Below the pieces are notes generated by a model, which was given only the letters and a program-made list of their open reading frames with translations, ran no database searches and had not been told where the DNA came from. From Amycolatopsis cihanbeyliensis (GTDB taxonomy: Bacteria > Actinomycetota > Actinomycetes > Mycobacteriales > Pseudonocardiaceae), in the NCBI RefSeq assembly GCF_006715045.1, contig NZ_VFML01000001.1, forward strand, positions 6,172,001 to 6,236,000: a stretch of 64,000 nucleotides of DNA, written 5' to 3'. The translations under genes and the position numbers were made by a program. Shown here piece after piece: positions 1-8,280 of this stretch. The first letter of the stretch is position 1; every line of letters starts with the position of its first letter.

Positions 1-2
1 TC

Positions 3-314
3 GGCCTGCTGCTGTACGTCCCACTGCTGAACAAGATGCGCGACAACATCGTCGCGATGGGACTGTCCGAACGCAAGCTGCACAACGCGGTGAAGCGGTT
101 CGTCACCAACGGCCAGCGCAGTGCGAACACCCGGCGGATTCCCGCCTACCAGCTGTTCAAGCGGCAGGCCGCCATGGTGGTCGACCGGACCCACCCGTAC
201 CACCGTTACCTTGCCGACCCGCTGGTCCGGCTCACCAGCCGCATTCCCGCGCGGTTGACCGGAAAGACGCCGAGCTGGGCCAGGGAGCTCACACACGAGC
301 CGGTGGCCGAATGA
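3..314 (+). CDS. C-terminal part of an unidentified protein (5' end outside window)
   Basis: The reading frame is open from the first codon in the window (position 3) to the TGA at 312-314, giving about 103 C-terminal residues. It begins with a hydrophobic stretch (GLLLYVPLLNKM), followed by a basic helix and a tail rich in His, Arg and Pro (RTHPYHRYLADPLVRL). I do not recognise the family. The stop overlaps the ATG of the downstream flavin monooxygenase as ATGA, so the two are translationally coupled and probably act in the same catabolic or tailoring pathway. The Met codons at 36 and 57 are internal, because the frame continues upstream of them. Confidence 0.6.
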   Translation, partial: GLLLYVPLLNKMRDNIVAMGLSERKLHNAVKRFVTNGQRSANTRRIPAYQLFKRQAAMVVDRTHPYHRYLADPLVRLTSRIPARLTGKTPSWARELTHEPVAE

Positions 315-1765
315 CCACGGGCACAGTGCTGATCATCGGGGCCGGGTTCGCCGGCCTCGGCACGGCGATCCGGCTACGGCAGGCGGGTATCGACGATTTC
401 GTCGTGCTGGAACGGGCCTCGGACGTGGGTGGTACCTGGCGGGACAACACCTACCCCGGCGCGGCCTGCGACGTGCCCTCGCCGCTGTACTCCCTTTCCT
501 ACGCACCGAATCCCGGCTGGTCCCGGGCCTACTCGGGCGGCGCGGAGATACTGGACTACATCCGGTCGGTCGTGGCGGAGTTCGATCTGCGACCGCACAT
601 CCGTTTCGGAGCCAACGTGACCGGACTGTCCTTCGAGGAGGGCTCGGGCACCTGGACGGCGCGCACCGAGGACGGCCGCCGGTTCACCGCCCGCGCCGTG
701 GTGCTGGCCTCCGGGCCGCTGGCCAACGCGAGCCTGCCGGACATCCCCGGTATCGAGAGCTACACCGGACACAAGATCCACAGTGCTCGGTGGGATCACG
801 ACTACGATATGACCGGCAAGCGGATCGCCGTGATCGGTACCGGGGCGAGCGCCGTCCAGATCATTCCCCGGCTGGTCGAGCAGGCACGGACCGTCCGCGT
901 GTTCCAGCGCACTCCCGGATGGGTCATGCCCCGCCTCGACCACGGCTACCCCGGTTGGCTGACCAAGCTGTTCCGGCGCAGGCCCGCGGTTCAGCACGCC
1001 TACCGCGCGGCGCTGTTCTGGGCACACGAGGTCATGGCCCTCGGCCTGGTGTGGAACAGTCCCTTCACCACCGCCCTGCAGGCGGTGGCCAGGGCCCACC
1101 TGCGGCTGACCGTGCGGGACTCCTGGCTGCGTCGCCAGCTCACCCCGGACTTCCGGATCGGCTGCAAGCGGGTGCTGATGACCAGTGACTACTACCCCGC
1201 ACTGCAACGGGAGAACTGCAAGCTCATCACCTGGCCGATCGCCACCCTCGCGCCGAACGGCATCCGCACCGCGGACGGGATCGAGCACGAGGTGGACTGC
1301 ATCGTGTTCGCCACCGGGTTCGAGGTGCACAAGACCTCGACCCCGTACCCGATCACCGGTCGCGGCGGCCGGGTGCTGGCGGAGGAATGGTCCACAGGCG
1401 CGCGGGCGTACAAGAGCGTCAGCGTCGCCGGCTACCCCAACCTCTTTCTCACCTTCGGCCCCAACTCCGGGCCGGGCCACAACTCGGTGCTGGTCTACAA
1501 CGAGTCGCAGGTGGACTACATTGTCCGGGCCATCACGCTGCTCCGGGACCGGAACCTGCGCACCATGGACGTCCGTGCGGACATCCAGGACGCGTTCAAC
1601 GCCGAGCTGCATCGAAAGCTGGCCAGGACTACCTGGAACTCCGGGTGCCGGAGCTGGTATCTCACCGAGGAGGGGTTCAACGCCGCGATGTACCCGGGGT
1701 TCGCCGTCCAGTACGCCCGCGAACTCGCCGCCTTCGACGCGGACGACTATCACCTTTCCGGTTGA
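311..1765 (+). CDS. FAD/NADPH-dependent Baeyer-Villiger-type monooxygenase
   Basis: A 484-aa flavoprotein that would insert oxygen next to a carbonyl, or otherwise oxygenate a hydrophobic substrate, using FAD and NADPH. The N-terminal Rossmann motif GAGFAGLG lies near residues 10-17. The sequence YTGHKIHSARW fits the BVMO fingerprint [F/Y]xGxxxHxxxW. It is followed by a second dinucleotide motif, IGTGASA, and a C-terminal ATGFEV segment typical of the family. Length is normal for class B flavoprotein monooxygenases (450-550 aa). The ATG overlaps the stop of the preceding gene. The substrate cannot be read from sequence, and N-hydroxylating relatives share the fold. Confidence 0.85.
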   Translation: MTTGTVLIIGAGFAGLGTAIRLRQAGIDDFVVLERASDVGGTWRDNTYPGAACDVPSPLYSLSYAPNPGWSRAYSGGAEILDYIRSVVAEFDLRPHIRFGANVTGLSFEEGSGTWTARTEDGRRFTARAVVLASGPLANASLPDIPGIESYTGHKIHSARWDHDYDMTGKRIAVIGTGASAVQIIPRLVEQARTVRVFQRTPGWVMPRLDHGYPGWLTKLFRRRPAVQHAYRAALFWAHEVMALGLVWNSPFTTALQAVARAHLRLTVRDSWLRRQLTPDFRIGCKRVLMTSDYYPALQRENCKLITWPIATLAPNGIRTADGIEHEVDCIVFATGFEVHKTSTPYPITGRGGRVLAEEWSTGARAYKSVSVAGYPNLFLTFGPNSGPGHNSVLVYNESQVDYIVRAITLLRDRNLRTMDVRADIQDAFNAELHRKLARTTWNSGCRSWYLTEEGFNAAMYPGFAVQYARELAAFDADDYHLSG

Positions 1766-1792
1766 GCGGCCGCCGGGATCGGGCGCCGGTGG

Positions 1793-4201
1793 TCAGCGGG
1801 CTTCGAGCCGCTCGCGGAGGTGGCGGCGCAGGCGGGTGGCCTTGGGATCGTCGAACCCGGCCAGGTTCTCCACCGCCTCCCGCCACAGCCGGGTGCTTTC
1901 GGTTTCCCCCTCGCCGGCCCGCCGGGCGGCGTTGGCAAGGTTGCCAAGGGATATCACCAGTTGCCAGCGATCGCCCAGTTCGCCGTGCGTGGTGCGGGCA
2001 AGCCGGTGGAACCCCATGGCCTCGTCCGGCCTTCCGAGCTCCTGGTACGTCTCGCCGGTGCCGTCGAGGGCCTGCGCCTCCCTGCCACGGTCGCCGAGCC
2101 GGCGTTGCAGCATCGCCGCACGCTGGTAGCTGACCAGCGCCTCGGCGGGCTGCCCGAGTTCCCGCTGCACCCTGCCGAGCTCCAACAACCAGTAGCCTTC
2201 CCACAGCCGGTTGTTGTGCTCGCGGGCGATGCCCAGCGCCCGCTGGATGTGCTGGAGCGCCGACTCGGGCTTGCCGAGGCCGCGTTGCACCATGCTGAGC
2301 AGGTGCAGTGCGTTGCCCTCGATACCGCGGTCGTCCTGGTCGGAAAGGACGGGCAGGGCGCGGTCCAGGCAGGCGGCGGCCTCGGCGAGGTTCTCCAGCT
2401 CGAGGTCGGCCTGGGCGAGATTACCGAGCACCACGGCATCCCAGTACGGCAGGTCGAGCCCGGTCAGGATGCCCCTGCTCCGCTCGAAGTTCGTCACGGC
2501 CTCGGCCAACGCCCGGCGGCGCAGGTGCAGCAGGCCGATACCGTTCAGGGCCATGGCTTCGCCGAACCGGTCGTCCAGGGCGCGGCGGGCGGTCAGCGCG
2601 GACCGGTAGTACTCCAACCCCTGCTCCAACCGCTGGGACTGGCTACAGGCCATGGCAAGGCTCTCCAGCAACTCCGCCTCCGCGGCTTGGTCGTGCAGCC
2701 CGCGCGCGGCCGCCAGGCCGACCCGCGCGGTGTCCAGCCAGTCGTCGAAGGGGTTGTGACGCATGAAGATGCCGCGTAGCAGTACGGGCAGTTGCCAGGC
2801 GATCCGGTCCAGGCCCGCGTCGGCCGCCGCCCTGGTCGCGGCCACCAGGTTGGCGCGCTCGGCCTCGTACCAGCCGGTGGCTTCGTCCACCCCGGCGAAG
2901 TCCAGCGGGGTGACCTCCGGCTCGGTCGGCTCGAGCGAGATCGCGCGTTCCAGCGGGCTGATGAGCGCCTGCGCGGCGCTGACGGTATGCAGGTACCAGG
3001 TGAGCAGTCTCCGCAGGGCCTGCCGCCGGCCGGGTTCCGCCTCCTCCCGGTTGGCCTGCTCGGTCGCGTACACCCGGAGCAGGTCGTGGAACTGGTAGCG
3101 GTCGGGCGCGGTGTGCTCCAGCAGATGCGCCCCGACCAGGGTGTCCAACAGCCGGCGTACCTGCCCCGCGCTCGTTCCGGCCAGTGCGGCCGCCGCGGGG
3201 GCACCGAACTCGGCGCCCGGGTGCAGACCCAGCAGCCGGAACATCCGCGCGGACTCGACCGAAAGCGCCCGGTAGGACCAGGCGAAGACCGTTCGTACCG
3301 CGTCGGCTTCCTCGTCATCGTCCGCGGAGAGCGCGTCCCACAGCCCGGACTCGTCGCGCAGGTCGTCGATCAACTCGCTCAGGGGCATCTCCGGCCGCCG
3401 CGCGGCGCGTTCGGCCGCGATCCGCAGCGCCAGTGGGAGCCGGGCGCACAGCCTCGCCAGTGCGAGGAGCTGGTCGGCGTCGCCTCCACTGCGGTAGCCA
3501 AGGGTGACCGCGCGCAGCAGACCCACGGCCTCGGACTCGGTGAGCACGTCGAGGCTGAGCCGATGCGCGCCATCCCGGAACACCAGCCCGGCCAGGCGGC
3601 TGCGGCTGGTCACCAGGACGAGGCAACCGGCCGTTCCGGGGAGCAGGGGCCGGACCTGCCCGGCCGTGGCCGCGTTGTCCAGGAGCACCAGCACCCGCCG
3701 TTCGGCCAGCAGCGAGCGGTACAGCGCGGCGCGGGCGTCGAGGTCGGCAGGGATCGCGCCGGGTGCCACCCCGAGTGCCCGCAGGAAGTAGTCCAGTGCC
3801 TGCGCCGGCCCGACCGGCGTCCCCGGATCGTAGCCACGCAGGTTGAGGTACAGCTGGCCGTCCGGAAAGTGTCCCCGGATCCGGTGTGCCCAGTGCAGCG
3901 CGAGCGAGGTCTTGCCGACTCCGGCGGTTCCGGTGACCAGGGACATTCCGACCGTCAGCGGCTCCTCCGGATCGCCTGCCAGCACCTGGTCCAGCCGGTC
4001 CAGTTCCGCGGCCCGGTTCACGAAGGCTCGCACCAGGGCGGGTAGCTGCCGGGGGACCGGCGTGGCCGAGTGCTCCGGACCGTGAAAATGCACGCCCCCA
4101 TGTACGTCACGGGCCTGCACCACATCACTCGCGGACCCGGAAAGGTGGGAGCGCGTGCCGCCTTCCGGCTCGGGTTCCTCGTGCTCACCGGCGGAGCGCA
4201 T
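1793..4201 (-). CDS. NB-ARC (STAND) NTPase with C-terminal TPR repeats
   Basis: About 802 aa, with the ATPase and TPR organisation of AfsR-like regulators but no SARP DNA-binding domain. Residues 21-41 carry a short motif (VVQARDVHGGVHFH) before a PRQLP linker. NB-ARC follows, with Walker A GTAGVGKT (91-98) and Walker B-like LVLLDN (171-176). The winged-helix region ends near FHDLLRVYA, and several TPRs with DR(W/F)GEA-type repeats fill the C-terminus. Two starts are possible: GTG at 4207, overlapping the upstream stop as GTGA, or ATG at 4201 just after it; either way it is coupled to the DUF6879 gene. The expected role is an NLR-like sensor or switch. Its partner and output are unknown. Confidence 0.85.
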   Translation of the reverse strand: MRSAGEHEEPEPEGGTRSHLSGSASDVVQARDVHGGVHFHGPEHSATPVPRQLPALVRAFVNRAAELDRLDQVLAGDPEEPLTVGMSLVTGTAGVGKTSLALHWAHRIRGHFPDGQLYLNLRGYDPGTPVGPAQALDYFLRALGVAPGAIPADLDARAALYRSLLAERRVLVLLDNAATAGQVRPLLPGTAGCLVLVTSRSRLAGLVFRDGAHRLSLDVLTESEAVGLLRAVTLGYRSGGDADQLLALARLCARLPLALRIAAERAARRPEMPLSELIDDLRDESGLWDALSADDDEEADAVRTVFAWSYRALSVESARMFRLLGLHPGAEFGAPAAAALAGTSAGQVRRLLDTLVGAHLLEHTAPDRYQFHDLLRVYATEQANREEAEPGRRQALRRLLTWYLHTVSAAQALISPLERAISLEPTEPEVTPLDFAGVDEATGWYEAERANLVAATRAAADAGLDRIAWQLPVLLRGIFMRHNPFDDWLDTARVGLAAARGLHDQAAEAELLESLAMACSQSQRLEQGLEYYRSALTARRALDDRFGEAMALNGIGLLHLRRRALAEAVTNFERSRGILTGLDLPYWDAVVLGNLAQADLELENLAEAAACLDRALPVLSDQDDRGIEGNALHLLSMVQRGLGKPESALQHIQRALGIAREHNNRLWEGYWLLELGRVQRELGQPAEALVSYQRAAMLQRRLGDRGREAQALDGTGETYQELGRPDEAMGFHRLARTTHGELGDRWQLVISLGNLANAARRAGEGETESTRLWREAVENLAGFDDPKATRLRRHLRERLEAR

Positions 4202-4203
4202 GG

Positions 4204-4818
4204 TCACGTCGGCACGCGCGGCGGGTCCAGCGGCGCGACACGGCGATCGAAGTACTCGGCCAGCTCCTCGCCGTTCGCATAGATCTTCTCGATGAAGTCG
4301 GCACAGCGAGTGGCCGTCGTCCGGTCGATGAATCGAACGGCGCCCTCGAGCACACCGTCCTCGTCGTACAAGATCTTGTACACGGTATCGTCGCCGACCG
4401 TGAGAAGCTCGGGTAGCTCCTCCTCGTCCTCGAACTCGGCCACCTGTTCCGGAGGTACTACGCGGATCCTTTCCCCGCATTCCGATCGTAGCCGCAACGA
4501 ATGCAGCTCCCACTGTAGATAAGGGACGATCGGCTCCGCGACGACCCGGACCCTGAAAAGGGTGATCCCGCGGGACTCGTCCTCTTTGGCCAGTTCATCG
4601 AGCTGCTCTCTTTTGCCCTCGATGAGCTGAAGCGCCTTGCCCCATTCACCTGCCGAGAAGGCATCCCAACTGGCATTTCCGGGTTGCCGAAAATGTTGCT
4701 TGCGCTCCAGCTTCCAGCTTTCGTGACCTTCGGCGTCGGCGAACCGCTGGTCGAAGTCCCGTACGTAGTCCTCCACCGAGAGTCGCTCGCCGGTGCTGTC
4801 GTCGATCAGATCAGGCAT
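4204..4818 (-). CDS. DUF6879 family protein
   Basis: A 204-aa soluble acidic protein. The core WKLERKQHFRQPGNASWDAF, the later WGKALQLIE segment and the FRVRVVAEPIVPYLQWE strand match the actinobacterial DUF6879 family, which is often encoded beside XRE regulators or NTPases and has no established biochemical function. Its start overlaps the end of the upstream 91-aa gene by 8 bp, and its stop touches the start of the NB-ARC/TPR gene. The three form one operon, so it is a plausible adaptor for that NTPase. Confidence 0.8.
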   Translation of the reverse strand: MPDLIDDSTGERLSVEDYVRDFDQRFADAEGHESWKLERKQHFRQPGNASWDAFSAGEWGKALQLIEGKREQLDELAKEDESRGITLFRVRVVAEPIVPYLQWELHSLRLRSECGERIRVVPPEQVAEFEDEEELPELLTVGDDTVYKILYDEDGVLEGAVRFIDRTTATRCADFIEKIYANGEELAEYFDRRVAPLDPPRVPT

Positions 4819-5086
4819 CGGGTATGTCTTCCTTGGCCGAGATCATCAGTGCCCCAGGGATGATGACGAGCCGCTCGTCGTGGCGGATACTGACCTCGTC
4901 CGGAAGTCGTGCGGTGTACGAGGCGGTCAGGTCCCTGCCGACAACGGCGACGTCGCCGTTGTCGAGTGCCCAGATGGCGGGGCATCCCGTCCGACCGTCG
5001 GTAGGGGGCGCGTCGAGTTCGCGCGCGGGCCTTCCGAGTCTGCGCGCGAACGAGGCGGACGGATCGGCATCCCAGAATTGTTTCAT
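4811..5086 (-). CDS. small conserved actinobacterial protein paired with DUF6879
   Basis: A 91-aa protein containing CPAIWALDNGDVAVVGRDLT and then a strand-rich C-terminus ending in VIIPGALMISAKED. Short proteins with this 'W.l.nGd.aViG.d.T' pattern commonly sit directly upstream of DUF6879 genes in actinomycetes; I know of no assigned function. The ATG at 5086 is preceded by GGAG on the minus strand. It is the first gene of the DUF6879-NB-ARC operon and overlaps the next gene by 8 bp. Confidence 0.65.
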   Translation of the reverse strand: MKQFWDADPSASFARRLGRPARELDAPPTDGRTGCPAIWALDNGDVAVVGRDLTASYTARLPDEVSIRHDERLVIIPGALMISAKEDIPDA

Positions 5087-5460
5087 GATCGTCCCGCTCC
5101 ATGAGTATTGTTATCAGTGTGAACGTCAGTGTAGCGTTGCCTTCGGGTAGTCAGAACTGCTCCCATTCAGTGATTTGGGTTACCCTATGCGAAATGGATG
5201 TGTTCGCCCACGAGCATTGATATCTCGAGTCGGTATCGACCTTGACACTTTCGTGTGTCCACGCCGTTTTCTCACTCCGCTGCGTGTGCGATCGTCGAAT
5301 TGTCACCCGACTCGATGAATATCCAACGGTACAAGCGCGTGGTCGGTCTCGCCGGTGTCGTGGCCGGGAGGCGGTGAACCTCGTCGTGGTCCGGCCACGG
5401 TCGGGTGACATACTGCGGGCGACCGGAGCGGTCGGCAGGCGCACGTTCGTAGGGGGTTCG
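5087..5460. other. 374-bp divergent intergenic region
   Basis: Lies between the DUF6879 operon (minus) and the LURP-one-like gene (plus), so it should hold both promoters. It is visibly more AT-rich than the genes around 5090-5290. TCAGTGT occurs twice in direct orientation (5114-5120 and 5126-5132), close to where the minus-strand promoter should be. TTGACA at 5242-5247 could be a plus-strand -35, but no good -10 follows at 17-18 bp. I see no convincing gene here. Confidence 0.4.
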
Positions 5461-6060
5461 GTGGACGTCCAGGAGCTACAGGCTCAGCAGCGGTTTCATC
5501 TGCACCAGAAGATCACCATGATGATCAACCGTTACCAGATCTTCGCTGACGACGGTAACGGCGAGCCGGGTCCACTCGTCGCCTTCGTGGAGCAGAAACG
5601 GATGACCTTCAAGGAACAGGTCACCCTTTACGCCGACGAGAGCAAGGGTTCCGTGTTGGCCGCGTTCAAGGCACGCAAGGTGATCGACCTGGCCAGCGGG
5701 TACGACGTGACCACCCCGGACGGTCAACCGATCGGACTGTTCGGCAAGAAGTTCGGCAAGTCCCTGCTGCGGTCCACCTGGCAGCTCGATCAGCCCGGCC
5801 AGGACCCGGTCGACATCAGCGAGCGCAGTATGGGTTTGGCCCTGTTCCGCCGCGTCTGGAACGTCGTCCCGTGGGTGGGCGACTGGCCGTTCCCGCTGAA
5901 GTACCACTTCGACTTCGTCCGGGACACCACCCCGGTGGGCGCCGTGGACAAGAAGACCCGCTTCCGGGACCACTACCTGGTGCACATCGAGGATCCGACC
6001 CTGGACCGCAGGCTGGTACTCGCCCAGGCGGTGGCCCTGGACGCGTTGCAGTCTCGCTGA
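5461..6060 (+). CDS. LURP-one-related/scramblase-like protein
   Basis: 199 aa from a GTG at 5461 preceded by AGGGGG (5451-5456). In-frame sequence upstream of this GTG does not look coding. The protein has the tubby-like, beta-strand-rich pattern of LURP-one-related proteins: FHLHQKITMMINRYQIF, then VAFVEQKRMTFKEQVTLY and GLFGKKFGKSLLRSTW, ending in a helix (RRLVLAQAVALDAL). Relatives are thought to bind membranes or lipids, and their bacterial function is undefined. It is convergent with the next gene, leaving only 9 bp between stops. Confidence 0.75.
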   Translation: MDVQELQAQQRFHLHQKITMMINRYQIFADDGNGEPGPLVAFVEQKRMTFKEQVTLYADESKGSVLAAFKARKVIDLASGYDVTTPDGQPIGLFGKKFGKSLLRSTWQLDQPGQDPVDISERSMGLALFRRVWNVVPWVGDWPFPLKYHFDFVRDTTPVGAVDKKTRFRDHYLVHIEDPTLDRRLVLAQAVALDALQSR

Positions 6061-6069
6061 GCCGAGGGG

Positions 6070-6933
6070 TTACCCGCCGGACAGGGCGGTCGCCAGCCAC
6101 GGACGCAGGATCGGCAGGACACGGTCCGCCTGCATGGCCCGCATGTGGTCCAGGCCTTCGAGGATGTGGACCGTCCAGCCGAGGTGCTCCAGCTCGGTGC
6201 GTCGGTTCGTGATCGGTTCCGCCATGCGCACCGTCACGTTGCCCCATCGCTCGCCGTAGTGGATCTCGTCGGCCGAACCGACGAAGCACAGCCGAGGGCA
6301 GTCGACTCGCGCCTGGGCGGCGACATCGTCGAAGTCCTGCAGGGCCTCGTAGAGCGTGACGAACTGGCGGGTCTGTGGCTCGGTCATGGTTACCTCGACC
6401 GTGGACCAGTCGTACTCCGACCAGTCCTGGGCGTCCGGCCGTGGCCCGGGTTTCGGGTCCGTTCCGGCCGGGACCGCCAGCTCGCTCGTCGCCGTGGTGA
6501 CCCGAAGCATTTCCGCGTACGGGCCACCGATCGGCGGGAAGCCGCCCATGGCGAGCGCGGAAAGGCGGTCGGTGCGGATCGCGAGTTGCAGCCCGGTCAA
6601 GGCCAGCCAGGAGTAGCCGTAGTAGCCGAATCGTTCGACTCCGGCCGCGTCGGCCACGGCGAGCATGTCGTTCGCGACGGCCGCCGGGGTGAGGGTGTCC
6701 GGCTTGGGTTCGGCCAGGATGTGCCCCTCGTAGTCGAAGGCGATCACGCGGAACGCGTCGCTGAGGCCGTCGATGAGCGATCGGCCGAGGGCGGGATCGG
6801 TTCCCCACTTGCGCATCTGCTCGGCCTGTGTGCCTTCGACCGGTCGGGGGTTGACCGGTAGCAGCAGGGCCGGGCCGTCTCCGTGCGTTTCCAGTTCGAT
6901 GGTGCTGCCGTCATGCAGTCGCGCCTCGGGCAT
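6070..6933 (-). CDS. alpha/beta hydrolase
   Basis: A 287-aa alpha/beta-hydrolase-fold protein. The nucleophile elbow is GYSWL with Ser108, the acid is likely the Asp in SADEIH, and the catalytic His lies in GLDHMRAMQ near the C-terminus. There is no signal peptide, so it should be cytoplasmic. Substrate unknown; esterase, lactonase and epoxide-hydrolase-type activities are all possible. The upstream region carries two TTAC-N3-GTAA palindromes, suggesting control by a dedicated repressor that is not adjacent. Confidence 0.8.
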   Translation of the reverse strand: MPEARLHDGSTIELETHGDGPALLLPVNPRPVEGTQAEQMRKWGTDPALGRSLIDGLSDAFRVIAFDYEGHILAEPKPDTLTPAAVANDMLAVADAAGVERFGYYGYSWLALTGLQLAIRTDRLSALAMGGFPPIGGPYAEMLRVTTATSELAVPAGTDPKPGPRPDAQDWSEYDWSTVEVTMTEPQTRQFVTLYEALQDFDDVAAQARVDCPRLCFVGSADEIHYGERWGNVTVRMAEPITNRRTELEHLGWTVHILEGLDHMRAMQADRVLPILRPWLATALSGG

Positions 6934-6971
6934 CGAGTGTTTCCAGCCTTCCCGTACATGGAACTAACTGT

Positions 6972-7017
6972 TTACATCGTAAGTTGATGTGCTCGAAAAG
7001 GATAGCTTACGGCGTAA
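6972..7017. promoter_or_regulatory. pair of TTAC-N3-GTAA palindromes
   Basis: TTACATCGTAA at 6972-6982 and TTACGGCGTAA at 7007-7017 are two identical-arm palindromes with centres 35 bp apart, in an AT-rich stretch 39-84 bp upstream of the alpha/beta hydrolase start. The arrangement looks like a double operator for a TetR- or GntR-type dimer. The regulator is not identifiable here. Confidence 0.5.
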
Positions 7018-7050
7018 TGAGTTCCTGGTCGGGGTGGCCACGGGCCCGCG

Positions 7051-7082
7051 GGTCCCCCGTGAGTGGGTGCTCACGGGGGACC
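7051..7082 (-). terminator. hairpin terminator after the chitinase gene
   Basis: A perfect 13-bp stem (7051-7063 with 7070-7082) and a 6-nt loop TGGGTG begin 9 nt after the chitinase stop. The stem is GC-rich and has no T-tract, as is common for actinomycete terminators. Confidence 0.7.
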
Positions 7083-7090
7083 GGAGGGGG

Positions 7091-7990
7091 TCAGCAGTAG
7101 AGGTTGCCGCCGGTCGGCACGCCCAGGATCCGGGTGAATCGCTGGTAGTTGTCCACCCGGCTCTGCACCTGCCCGGGGTTGCCGCCGTCGCATTCCAGCG
7201 CGCCGTTGATGCTGCGGATCGTCTCGCCGAAGCCGTACCCGTTGACCATGGCGTGGTGACCGGTCATGGTGCCGGGGCCACTTTGCGTGCTCCAGTACCA
7301 GAGCGCGGTCTTCCAGGACACCGCCGCGTTGTTCTGCACCTGCCAGGGGTCGTGCAGCAGGTTGATGCCCAGTGCGTCACCGGCGGCCTTGTAGTTGAAG
7401 TTCCAGCTCAGCTGGATCGGGCCGCGGCCGTAGTACGCCGCCTGGCCTGCCGGGCAGCCGTAGGACCGACCCTGGTCGCAGTAGTGCGGGTAGTTGTTCT
7501 CGTTCTGCTCCACGATGTAGCGCAGGCCGCCGGTCTCGTGGTGCACATTGGCAAGGAAAGCCGCGGCCTCCTGCCCGCGGACGGTGTCGCTGCCGGTGTT
7601 GGCGAACGCGGGGAAGTCGCTCATGGCCGTGGTCAACCCGCTGTAGGTGTAGAAGGAGTTCCGGCTGGGGAACATCTGGTCGAACTGGGCCTGGCTGACC
7701 ACGAACTCGGAGGGATCGGGCGGCGTGGTGTCGCCGTCGCAGTCGTAGGGGTCCCAGTACCAATGACTGATCACCGGGTCGTAGCCGGGATTGTCGTGCA
7801 CGGCGAGGTAGAGGTTGCCGTCGGTGTAGCGCACGATGTCTCCGGCGACGTAGGACTGGCCGGCGTGCCAGGCCGGGTAGTCGCAGGCGGGCGCGGGTGC
7901 GGCCGCCTGCGAGGTGGTGGTGCCGACCGTGACCATGGCCGCGGTGGCCGCCAGTGTGGCGACGGCACTCAGGATACGGCGTAGTGACAT
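7091..7990 (-). CDS. secreted GH19 chitinase with CBM5/12 chitin-binding domain
   Basis: 299 aa. Residues 1-30 form a Sec signal peptide (hydrophobic core ILSAVATLAATAAMVTVG, probable cleavage after SQA). Residues about 36-83 are a CBM5/12 module with its typical aromatic residues (AWHAGQSYVAGDIVRY and HWYWDPYDC). A Pro-rich linker leads to a GH19 domain from about residue 95. The HHETGG motif holds the general-acid Glu and VEQNENNY the likely second Glu; YYGRGPIQLSWNFNY is the GH19 signature. It would hydrolyse chitin outside the cell. GAAGGAGT lies 6 nt before the ATG. A DasR-like site sits 66-81 nt upstream, which fits induction by chitin breakdown products. Confidence 0.93.
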   Translation of the reverse strand: MSLRRILSAVATLAATAAMVTVGTTTSQAAAPAPACDYPAWHAGQSYVAGDIVRYTDGNLYLAVHDNPGYDPVISHWYWDPYDCDGDTTPPDPSEFVVSQAQFDQMFPSRNSFYTYSGLTTAMSDFPAFANTGSDTVRGQEAAAFLANVHHETGGLRYIVEQNENNYPHYCDQGRSYGCPAGQAAYYGRGPIQLSWNFNYKAAGDALGINLLHDPWQVQNNAAVSWKTALWYWSTQSGPGTMTGHHAMVNGYGFGETIRSINGALECDGGNPGQVQSRVDNYQRFTRILGVPTGGNLYC

Positions 7991-8047
7991 GGCGGTACTC
8001 CTTCGCGCAGGGAACGATTCGGAGCGTCACCGAGTGACCCTTGTCAG

Positions 8048-8059
8048 CAAACATGTTTG
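8048..8059. promoter_or_regulatory. 12-bp perfect palindrome beside the DasR-like site
   Basis: CAAACATGTTTG is a perfect palindrome overlapping the left edge of the DasR-like operator by 4 bp and covering the probable -10 area of the chitinase promoter. It could be a second regulator's site or a chance palindrome. Confidence 0.35.
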
Positions 8060-8071
8060 GTCTAAACCAGT
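8056..8071. promoter_or_regulatory. DasR-responsive element (dre) upstream of chitinase
   Basis: The 16 bp TTTGGTCTAAACCAGT closely match the streptomycete dre consensus, whose core is TGGTCTAGACCA; the core here differs at one position. A TTGACT hexamer on the minus strand (8069-8074) abuts it as a plausible -35, so bound DasR would block the chitinase promoter. DasR is the GntR-family repressor released by GlcNAc-derived phosphosugars. Confidence 0.75.
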
Positions 8072-8280
8072 CAAGGAGGCGTCGACCGAAATCGGTCACT
8101 GTGGGTGACTACGTCGAGGTGTTCGTGCAAGCACCGCACTCACCCGAACCGCGCGAGCGGGCTGGCCGGCGACCGCACGGTGGTCGATCCGGAGGAGGCG
8201 CGCCACGGGCCTCGGAGGTGACGGGCGGGCCGGCGACCCCGGCCATGATCAGACACAGTAGACGTTGATGGCGGGCCGCC

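Noticed and set aside
374..1753. Long open frame (459 codons) antisense to the BVMO-type gene
   Set aside because: Arises from GC-rich third positions of the real gene; composition is Arg/Pro/Gly/Val-rich with no domain, and the sense strand has clear motifs.
5242..5270. TTGACA as a plus-strand promoter for the LURP-one-like gene
   Set aside because: No acceptable -10 at 16-18 bp; it would also give a leader of about 180 nt.
8041..8268. 75-codon plus-strand frame ending 12 nt before the 25-bp inverted repeat
   Set aside because: The hairpin position is suggestive, but the frame has no ribosome site, begins inside the DasR-like operator and has an Arg/Gly/Pro-rich, non-protein-like composition.
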